Assembly: GCA_002427325.1 (NCBI GenBank)
Contig: DIQS01000051.1
Span: 40,333-52,514, forward strand
Reading direction: 5' to 3'
From: Cloacimonetes bacterium UBA5456
Lineage (GTDB): Bacteria > Cloacimonadota > Cloacimonadia > Cloacimonadales > Cloacimonadaceae
Length of the DNA stretch: 12,182 nt
In this document: piece after piece, positions 7,201 through 12,182 of the stretch
Position numbering within the stretch: position 1 is the first letter of the stretch
Layout: each line of letters begins with the position of its first letter
Notes under the pieces: generated by a model
Seen by the model: the letters and a program-made list of their open reading frames with translations, nothing else
The model's database searches: none
Told to the model about the DNA's origin: nothing
Position numbers and translations under genes: made by a program

Positions 7201-9650
7201 TCGCTTGTAATCCCAACCTGATCCACAGGATTTGCTGTGGTACAATTATCTACCGCTGACCTGCCTAACCTAAATCTTTCTAGATTATTAGCGTTGTAGG
7301 TCCCACTTGTCTGAAATGTTAGAGTACTGATTTTCACGGTGCCTATGGCATCATCACGGACTACAGTAAAACGATATATCGGGTTTCTTGGACTACCCAC
7401 ATTGACGGTGCCGGCAGGAATTGCAGGATTGTGTGTTCTTACTTCGAGTAATGGATAGCCTATGCTCTGCGTTCCTCCGGCATGAGCGGTATCAGAGTCT
7501 GGATTCGTTCCTATTTCCATGATAATGTCAGTAGCGGCAAGAGCAGTTACAGTGATTGCATTATTCACAGTGGCATCTGCTTTGATATCTGCTGTGATCC
7601 AATAGTAACGGGTTATGCCATCGGTAAGAGTATGATTCAAACCTGAGAAGCTTACAGTTTCGCCGGATGCAGTTATTGTTGTAATATCGCTTCCCACCTG
7701 GGTTGCGCTGCCAAAAAAGTTTGAAGTGGAGCTATAGAGCTGATACTTGGATACATTGGCGGCAAGATTATCCCCGTTTGGCTTGAATGTGACTGTTTTA
7801 AATGTGTTTGAACCAGAAGATGTGAGATTGAAAGCATAAATCGGGTTTTTATTGCTCCCGCGAGAAATGGTGGCAGGTGGAATTGCAGGGTTATCACTTG
7901 ACAAAGTGGTTCCCGGGTCAACGATTGTCTGAGTGCCGCCAATGGTCGCAGAACCGGATTTGTCTCCTGTAAGAAAAATGTTGTCTATCGTAAGAGCATT
8001 GATGGTAATTGAATTATCGACATTAGCTCCAACATTAACATCTACTGTGATCCAAAAATAGTATTTTTGTCTGCTTAATAATTTATAGTTGAAGTCAGTA
8101 AAACTAAAGGTTCCTGGGATAGCTTCAGAGACTTGAAAAGTTGAAATAGGATCTGTCACAATGGCAAGATTATCTGTCGTTGAGGCATAGAGCTCGAACT
8201 TGCTGAAGTTTGTATTAGTTATGCCGGTGCCGGTAAAAGAAAGCCCCGTTAAAGCGTTATCACCGCTGGATAGCAATTGAAAGTGATAAACAGGGTTCTT
8301 CTTCGAGCTTGTTGATATGCCTTGCGCCGGCACTTGATTTAAGCTCGAAAGCACAGTATTAATGGTTGAGATGGTTTGCAAACCGCCGTTATGCACACCC
8401 TCATATACCCCAATTAAGGTAGCAGTGTCTGATATCGTAAAATTGCTTTGGTTTAATGCATTAACAGTGATTGTTCTATCCTTAATAGCTTCGGCTTCAA
8501 CATCCGCTGTTATCCAAAAATAGCGAACACTGCTTGCATTTAATGCATAAGGGTCAAAAGTGAATCTATGACTGCCGCTGTTATTACCCCAACTACTTGA
8601 TGCTGTCGCAATAGGTGAAGCACCTGTGGCGTTGATATTATCAATTGCTCCACCCCAAAGTTGAAGATATATAATATCATCGGCGTTCACGGAGCCTGTA
8701 GTTGTGAATGTTAAGCCTGAAATATTCACTTCTCCCGGCATGCTATCTCTGTTCAGAGCGAACTTATAGATAGGATGCTTTGTAGCAGATTGCGACATAT
8801 ATGCGACAGCAACTGCAGGAGTGCTCGTAGTTAAAGTGACAATTGAGTTATATATGATGTGATCGCCAGTGTGTACTCCTTGCGCTCCATCAGACAGAAT
8901 ATGTCCATTTGTATGTAAATATGTATTTGGTCCCAAGTTTATAGTTCCGTTTACTGCAACATCCCCTTCAAGATAGTATATTCCCGGAGCACTAAGATTA
9001 AGATTTTGATAATTCTCCCCTTCCGGGATAGTAACGACTGAAGTAAACTCAACTGTAGAGCCGGTCTCATGTTCCAGCGTTCCTGCACCGTACATAATAT
9101 CAACTCTATCGCTTTTGATAGTGCCCTTATTAGTTACTTGGCCAGTCAATTGACTATCTCCTAAATTGAGCACACCCTGATTTTCAAAAGCGTGAAGGAA
9201 GGAATAGCCTCCTTCAATATTGACCACACCGGTTGGACCATTGATCATTTTATAGGACTTGTTGCCGGAGTGCTGCTGTTGATATGATGTTAGCGTTCCA
9301 TATATGTTCAGGGTACCGTTATTGGTTATGTCGGAACCGGGACCATCTTGCACAGTGACAGTGGAAGCAATATTTAGAGTTGCACCAAGTTCAATAATAA
9401 CCTCGTCTATAACAATGCTCTCTGTGATTGTCACCACATGAGGGCTTCTAATCGTCACTACACCGTCACTGGTTACCGGCGGATCATTAAGCGATAAATC
9501 ATACCATGCACTGGCAGTTCGCCTTTGCCATGTGCTTTTGTCTTTCCATAAGCCAGTTTGACGAGAACGGTAGTCCCCGTTTTTAACTGCATACCCCGCC
9601 GTCACCCCCAAAACGAGTAACACAATCAATAATACAATTCTCTTATTCAT
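4230..9650 (-). CDS. Giant secreted multidomain surface protein with five beta-sandwich repeats, DUF2341/LamG-like region, FN3 and T9SS-type sorting domain
   Basis: A 1806-residue exported protein with no enzyme domain I can recognise; adhesion or glycan binding is the likeliest role. AGGGAG (9663-9658) lies 7 nt before the ATG. Residues 1-21 are a signal peptide (G-Y-A before Val22). Residues 22-270 contain a GLWKDKSTW motif and beta-helix-like strands typical of FCB surface proteins. Residues about 271-1041 are five divergent repeats of about 145 residues, each with (K/R)NPIYxF near the start, a central YFWITAD-like motif, ITVNAL and a closing GGTQTI; they resemble the N-terminal beta-sandwich domain attached to Bacteroides sialidases. 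Residues about 1050-1145 match DUF2341 (DIRFFEGD, then TMRYGN), and 1155-1355 look like a concanavalin/LamG-type jelly roll opening with FFDDFNR. Residues about 1367-1455 are a fibronectin type III domain, 1456-1602 an unrecognised beta region, and 1604-1703 the LPVELSSFTA module common in FCB proteins. Residues 1723-1806 are a FlgD-like C-terminal sorting domain (YPNPFNP, then SSGLYFLR, ending KKIVMSK). A leader ORF ends 1 nt before its start codon. Confidence 0.9.
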   Translation of the reverse strand: MNKRIVLLIVLLVLGVTAGYAVKNGDYRSRQTGLWKDKSTWQRRTASAWYDLSLNDPPVTSDGVVTIRSPHVVTITESIVIDEVIIELGATLNIASTVTVQDGPGSDITNNGTLNIYGTLTSYQQQHSGNKSYKMINGPTGVVNIEGGYSFLHAFENQGVLNLGDSQLTGQVTNKGTIKSDRVDIMYGAGTLEHETGSTVEFTSVVTIPEGENYQNLNLSAPGIYYLEGDVAVNGTINLGPNTYLHTNGHILSDGAQGVHTGDHIIYNSIVTLTTSTPAVAVAYMSQSATKHPIYKFALNRDSMPGEVNISGLTFTTTGSVNADDIIYLQLWGGAIDNINATGASPIATASSSWGNNSGSHRFTFDPYALNASSVRYFWITADVEAEAIKDRTITVNALNQSNFTISDTATLIGVYEGVHNGGLQTISTINTVLSSLNQVPAQGISTSSKKNPVYHFQLLSSGDNALTGLSFTGTGITNTNFSKFELYASTTDNLAIVTDPISTFQVSEAIPGTFSFTDFNYKLLSRQKYYFWITVDVNVGANVDNSITINALTIDNIFLTGDKSGSATIGGTQTIVDPGTTLSSDNPAIPPATISRGSNKNPIYAFNLTSSGSNTFKTVTFKPNGDNLAANVSKYQLYSSTSNFFGSATQVGSDITTITASGETVSFSGLNHTLTDGITRYYWITADIKADATVNNAITVTALAATDIIMEIGTNPDSDTAHAGGTQSIGYPLLEVRTHNPAIPAGTVNVGSPRNPIYRFTVVRDDAIGTVKISTLTFQTSGTYNANNLERFRLGRSAVDNCTTANPVDQVGITSDLGPGTHTFTFNPPLEFTQNSTSFFWISAVTEQAIEPGSGNNIQISALNDASFGVTDNEGRVKVSAHAGAVQTIGDVKVYLEPNSGVLEVSPFASGQKKRAIQSFTLNSCGNVTVDEIRFNTTGTYSYTDISRFQLWTGIENDLSSAAQISTDISTGLGVGTHEFKDIGLALSPGQIHYLWITADASSSPASSKTINISALSASDITPSFATPTGYSDIGAEQTFSNTCDWTHAQSQTINSIANAGSGYQVKVVVHSGDGSDNGNGENVYVGNNSRGDFGDIRFFEGDLPLSYWMESCDYGSKATFWVKLNSNLSFSFVNLTMRYGNKGATTTSDGNATFEFFDDFNRTDNSLDKWNKHKTMDKSTIDIPKGLNHVRLGDCGTSGDYGHVVLGSDKTYNNFTNGAIEFRYRVCVDAIAEIGFRGTFGNPGLGYKGRSDARVNTETQNGGQSFLSPPYYGWEHLSDSMDSFSNQPIPHTWYVGTITAFNNELSFYRDDHGNIKLAGSHQANYHGAGEISLQNHYGNKADFDWVFVRKFANVEPTRGAWKSSPMAKEATAINYNGFTARWYPCPNSVKYYFDVLQADGNTYVSKYWENREVTTNIIRVEGLTANTIYRYRVRSECSNGIVSPNSNLITAITGPATPGYGTTTIIGNAEATTVYIPLAAGFNSENSNVVITPAESVIDEDVVVVVTYLPDGYEDTWPNARLLASISSTNPNALNGAYNIPHEGITMPQSAAYRYAGGDWHYLDSEYASFNDTYTVITISGITGGRASGALEIVMDDGSGTLPVELSSFTARLNPYGKVKIEWVTQTETNVMGYRIYRNNVKDLDSALLLDGLIEGRNTSHTQVYTYIDNDILEPGNNYYWLECVDYDGTAQYYGPMTVTINGDSDTNNQIPIVAGINHTYPNPFNPDVHITFGVPEDTTVKLMIYNIKGQFVSEILSENFKRGTHTFTWTGRDARGRQLSSGLYFLRMEMDKKTWIKKIVMSK
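6528..8840 (-). repeat. Five tandem beta-sandwich repeats in the 1806-residue protein
   Basis: Protein-level repeats, best seen by the KNPIYxF, FWITxD, ITxxAL and GGxQTI landmarks. Approximate units are 8840-8367, 8354-7920, 7907-7461, 7448-6981 and 6965-6528. The DNA of the copies is well diverged, so the expansion is old or under selection to vary. The fifth unit departs most at its start (KKRAIQSF). The relation to the sialidase-associated N-terminal domain is from recalled sequence style, not a search. Confidence 0.75.
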
Positions 9651-9651
9651 C

Positions 9652-9726
9652 TTAAATCTCCCTGCCGAGTCTGCAAGCCTTCAGCTCGCAAAATGTTTTC
9701 ACGTTGTTAGTTACATTGTTTTTCAT
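9652..9726 (-). CDS. 24-codon leader ORF directly upstream of the giant surface protein
   Basis: Reading the minus strand, ATG at 9726-9724 opens 24 codons (MKNNVTNNVKTFC... ending ...CRLGREI) and stops at TAA 9654-9652, one base before the ATG of the 1806-residue gene. An AAAGG (9739-9735) lies 8 nt before its ATG, an acceptable ribosome binding site. The ribosome binding site of the large gene sits inside its last codons, so terminating ribosomes could re-initiate there (translational coupling). The peptide is basic with two cysteines, has no membrane segment and resembles nothing I recognise. Its 3' half is much richer in G+C than the surrounding spacer. It could equally be chance in an untranslated leader. 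Confidence 0.4.
   Translation of the reverse strand: MKNNVTNNVKTFCELKACRLGREI
9672..9690 (-). promoter_or_regulatory. Hairpin inside the leader ORF, just upstream of the ribosome binding site
   Basis: On the minus-strand RNA, TGCGAGC (9690-9684) pairs with GCTTGCA (9678-9672) around a 5-nt TGAAG loop: 7 pairs including one G-U. The stem ends 8 nt before the AGGGAG of the large gene. A ribosome on the leader ORF would have to melt it. A role in translation control is inference. Confidence 0.4.
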
Positions 9727-9858
9727 AACATATACCTTTGTTTAAAAATCATACTTAATTATTTTCTCAGGCTTAGTAAAAACCTGAACAACTTATATAT
9801 TGTTTTCAAGGCCACTTCCTTTAACAACATTTTAATGAAGAAGCACAGCCGACGTTGC

Positions 9859-9886
9859 AATAAATTTCAGGCGTATATTTTGTCAA
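9859..9886 (-). promoter_or_regulatory. Candidate promoter for the giant surface protein gene
   Basis: On the minus strand a perfect TTGACA (9886-9881) is followed after 16 nt by TTTATT (9864-9859, 4 of 6 matches to TATAAT). Transcription would start near 9852, giving an untranslated leader of roughly 200 nt that includes the leader ORF. No better promoter stands out closer to the gene. Confidence 0.3.
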
Positions 9887-10147
9887 TGCGAATCTTTAAC
9901 AAGGTCAAACAAAATATCACTTTAGGCTAAAACCTGCTATAATTGGGGATTTTTATAGGAGTGCTTGGCTGGCTTCGTTAAAAATAAGAGCTCGTTTCCC
10001 AATTATTAAGCGCAAATTTTACTACCTGTGAAAACAATTTCATTTTCATACGTCAAGTTTCAACAAATCGAATATTTTGATTTAATAATTTCGCTCAAAG
10101 ATCCTGTTTTTTGCATAACATTTTAAGCCAAATTATTCTCAGGTTTA

Positions 10148-10162
10148 CATAACATGGTTATG
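10148..10162. promoter_or_regulatory. Palindromic operator-like site
   Basis: CATAAC (10148-10153) and GTTATG (10157-10162) are perfect inverted repeats around a 3-bp centre. This is the size of a small transcription-factor operator, but it lies about 500 bp upstream of the giant gene and the binding protein is unknown. Confidence 0.25.
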
Positions 10163-10397
10163 CTTAATATCTTTTTCAATATTATTTCAGGCTTCATTTA
10201 TCAGTCACTTACGAGAGTGAGCAATAATTTTGTTGCTCATTTTGTCACCGTTTTTCGATTTTGTCCCCCTATAGAAAGTAGAAGGTTTTGATTTCAGGAT
10301 TGAAAACCTATAGTTCTTTTATAAGTGTATAGTTGTGTAAGAAAAGTGAAATTTTGAAGGCGAAACCTAAATGTGGAAGCCACGGGGCGAAGCTCCC

Positions 10398-10421
10398 GTT
10401 AAATCGTTAAATCGCTAAATC
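10398..10421. repeat. Three tandem GTTAAATC octamers
   Basis: GTTAAATC at 10398-10405 and 10406-10413 is followed by GCTAAATC at 10414-10421, with one change in the third copy. It directly follows GCTCCCGTTAA (10392-10402), whose exact inverse lies in the nearby terminator. Confidence 0.6.
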
Positions 10422-10450
10422 GTATCACACAGCCTCAGAAAACCGAGAAA

Positions 10451-10484
10451 TAAAAAAAGGCTCTCGGATTAACGGGAGCCTTTT
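10451..10484 (-). terminator. Intrinsic terminator of the propeller-protein gene
   Basis: Read on the minus strand, AAAAGGCTCCCG (10484-10473) pairs with CGAGAGCCTTTT (10466-10455) through 12 pairs including one G-U, with a 6-nt loop, and is followed by a TTTTTTTA tract. It lies 16 nt past the stop codon at 10501. Confidence 0.88.
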
Positions 10485-10500
10485 CGATGTGAGATTTATT

Positions 10501-12182
10501 TTATTTCATTAGTATCATCTTTTTGGTGTTGCTATACTTACCGGATTTCATGCGATAGAGATACATTCCGCTGGCAACTTGGTTACCTTTGTTGTCCACA
10601 CCATCCCAGGCATAGCTGTGTGAGCCGGCGGGGAGATTTCCATCTACCAAAGTATGGACTTTTTGTCCTTTTTGGTTGTAGATATCCAGGCTGACTTTCG
10701 CTGCGTTTTTGAGGTTGAAGTTGATGACAGTGGTCGGATTGAAGGGGTTGGGGAATGCTCCCAGCAATTCGGTTTCGACGACGGGGGTGAGGTTGTCTTC
10801 ATTAGAAACTGTTCCATCGATAAACCCGTTACGGCTATAGTTGCCGGTGTAGCAAGTCCAATCATAGCTCTGTGCAGAGCGCTTGATATCAACGACATAG
10901 AGGTTTTCATTGTCGGGGAAAACGATTTCAATATCGCCGTCGTTATCGAGATCGGTGATAGCGGCAGAGACTTTGATGCTGGAGCCAAACTTTATGGGGA
11001 AGTTGGCAGATTCTGTGCCATCAACACGAACGGAGTGGAGATAGCCGTTGCTATCGCCAAAGATGATTCCAGCCATGTTTGATCTGTCAAAGCGTGCAAC
11101 AACAGGTGCAGATTCGACGTTAGCATTAATCGTGAAAGGAGTTCCAGGCAAGTCATTGCCAGCGTTGTCCATGATATATACTCCGCCGTTTGCGGTTATC
11201 ACGATGATTTCTTTGTTGCCATCGCCATTAACATCAGCGATGACGGGGTTGGTTCTGATGTTTCCGCCGATTGATCTTTCAACTCTAATGCTGCCGGTCT
11301 TGCTGATTGCATAGAGTGTTCCGTTAGCACTGGTGGTTATGAAGATTTCGGGGTTGCCGTTGCCGTTGCCACTGATGTCGGTGATGATTACCGGGTTCTG
11401 GCTTCCTCCGACGAGGGTGACGGGGAATCCTGCGATGTTTTCGCCGGTATTGAGGCTGATCACATTCAGAGTTCCGTTCATACTGCAAGCGACGATTTCC
11501 ATGTTTCCATCGCCGTTGATATCAGCAGCTGAGGGTGCTGTAAAATATGCGCCGCCGATGTTGGTGGGATATCCGCTCACATAGCTTCCATCTTGGTTGA
11601 AGACGTGGAGATTTCCGTTTTGTGTGATCGTGAAGATCTTGTCGCCTTCATTTTGGTTGAGTTTGGCGATCACTGCACCGCCGCGGACGTTTGCCCCAAG
11701 CGCGTTATTAAACAGGATTTGACCTGTGTGGGAAAATGCAGTAACGCTATTGTTATTGAGGTTTACTGCAAAGAAAGGATTGTTTGAAGACTGAGATTTG
11801 CCCATAGCGATAGAGCCGAGGGTGTTTGAGCCGAGGTCCACGGGGAAACCGGGCATCTGGGCTGTTTTTGAATAATTATATGCGTTCACTTTTCCGCTTT
11901 GATCGGCATAGACCACTTCTCTGAATCCATCTCCATTGAGGTCAACGAGGATCGGTGAGCCGGGAGTTGCACCATAGGTGTCTTGCGGCCATCCCTGTTG
12001 CACGAGGCTGAGTTTCACATCAAAAGGATAGGTTCTGTTGAAGGGATAGTCTGAGTCCGGATTTGCAGTGACGACGAGTTCAAAAGGAATTGCTTCAGAG
12101 GGAAGACCGGCAATGGTGGAGAACACAAAAGGCGTTTGGTTGGTTTCTTGTGAACCGCCAAAGACTGTGCCGTTGAGTCCAA
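10501..12182 (-). CDS. Secreted FG-GAP/VCBS-type beta-propeller protein with T9SS-type sorting domain (N-terminus outside the window)
   Basis: The frame is open to the window edge, so the 559 visible residues are only the C-terminal part; a GTG at 12126 is inside the gene and is not the start. Visible residues 1-65 look like the end of an Ig-like beta domain. Residues about 66-450 are propeller blades of the FG-GAP/VCBS kind, each with a calcium-loop signature: DLNGDG (80-85), DINGDGN (220-226), DISGNGNGN (268-276), DVNGDGN (316-322) and DLDNDGD (410-416), with degenerate loops in between, about eight units in all. Residues about 476-559 are a FlgD-like sorting domain (FPNPFNP, then ASGMYLYRM, ending KKMILMK), close in pattern to that of the 1806-residue neighbour. 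Such tails direct export through the type IX system in Bacteroidota and anchor or release the protein at the surface. The missing N-terminus may carry a catalytic domain, for example a peptidase, but nothing here shows it. The gene has its own terminator. Confidence 0.87.
   Translation of the reverse strand, partial: GLNGTVFGGSQETNQTPFVFSTIAGLPSEAIPFELVVTANPDSDYPFNRTYPFDVKLSLVQQGWPQDTYGATPGSPILVDLNGDGFREVVYADQSGKVNAYNYSKTAQMPGFPVDLGSNTLGSIAMGKSQSSNNPFFAVNLNNNSVTAFSHTGQILFNNALGANVRGGAVIAKLNQNEGDKIFTITQNGNLHVFNQDGSYVSGYPTNIGGAYFTAPSAADINGDGNMEIVACSMNGTLNVISLNTGENIAGFPVTLVGGSQNPVIITDISGNGNGNPEIFITTSANGTLYAISKTGSIRVERSIGGNIRTNPVIADVNGDGNKEIIVITANGGVYIMDNAGNDLPGTPFTINANVESAPVVARFDRSNMAGIIFGDSNGYLHSVRVDGTESANFPIKFGSSIKVSAAITDLDNDGDIEIVFPDNENLYVVDIKRSAQSYDWTCYTGNYSRNGFIDGTVSNEDNLTPVVETELLGAFPNPFNPTTVINFNLKNAAKVSLDIYNQKGQKVHTLVDGNLPAGSHSYAWDGVDNKGNQVASGMYLYRMKSGKYSNTKKMILMK

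Larger units (their letters stand above)
9727..10450. other. Long AT-rich intergenic spacer without a credible protein gene
   Basis: Apart from the leader ORF at its left end, no reading frame of useful length exists on either strand. It contains the candidate promoter at 9859-9886, three to five CTCAGG/TTCAGG-centred motif copies, a CATAAC-ATG-GTTATG palindrome (10148-10162), a TGAGCAA/TTGCTCA hairpin (10218-10239), TTTTGTC-type repeats (10228-10268), an AGGTTTT/AAAACCT inverted repeat (10283-10309) bounded by CCTATAG copies (10268-10274 and 10307-10313), and the octamer array at 10398-10421. It looks like a large regulatory region or the remnant of a lost gene or element. I cannot assign an RNA gene. 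Confidence 0.6.

Noticed and set aside
10218..10239. TGAGCAA/TTGCTCA hairpin as a terminator
   Set aside because: The stem has 7 pairs, the loop is 8 nt, the downstream T run is interrupted, and no gene ends nearby to need it.
10398..10421. CRISPR-like repeat array
   Set aside because: The three 8-bp units are contiguous without spacers and far too short for CRISPR repeats; no cas gene is present.
10654..11787. Plus-strand frames opposite the propeller gene
   Set aside because: They mirror the repeated DxNxDG coding sequence and have no start-site signals or domains of their own.

Overview
The window suggests a member of the FCB superphylum (Fibrobacterota-Chlorobiota-Bacteroidota relatives), most likely Cloacimonadota or a close neighbour. 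The case rests on two secreted proteins whose C-termini carry a PNPFNP-type, FlgD-like sorting domain, on moderately AT-rich DNA with very AT-rich intergenic sequence, and on AGGAG-like ribosome binding sites. No rRNA or other marker gene is present, so the phylum is an inference from gene style.

Layout. Positions 1-208 are a short upstream region that begins with an 11-bp tandem duplication. A plus-strand sppA-type signal peptide peptidase gene (209-2641) follows and ends in a strong intrinsic terminator. A plus-strand flavoprotein disulfide reductase of the dihydrolipoamide dehydrogenase family comes next; its best start is the ATG at 2842, it ends at 4146, and it appears to have its own promoter. 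It converges on a 1806-residue minus-strand secreted protein (4230-9650), with one hairpin terminator between them that could serve both strands. The region 9651-10500 is a long AT-rich spacer. Next to the big gene it holds a 24-codon leader ORF, a hairpin inside that ORF, a candidate promoter, repeated CTCAGG-type motifs and other small repeats. The window closes with the 3' part of a second minus-strand secreted protein (10501 to beyond 12182), built of FG-GAP/VCBS-like propeller repeats and a second sorting domain.

How the parts may fit. Two genes encode large modular cell-surface or secreted proteins, probably exported by the Sec pathway and then by a type IX-like outer-membrane route that recognises the C-terminal domain. 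SppA normally clears cleaved signal peptides, but this copy has about 250 extra residues after its signal peptide that look like outer-membrane beta-barrel strands. The flavoprotein looks unrelated to these, and its NAD-binding site is oddly degenerate. I see no CRISPR array, tRNA, rRNA, complete insertion sequence or prophage. The least ordinary items are the barrel-like SppA fusion, the eroded NAD site, and the leader ORF with its hairpin abutting the 1806-residue gene.
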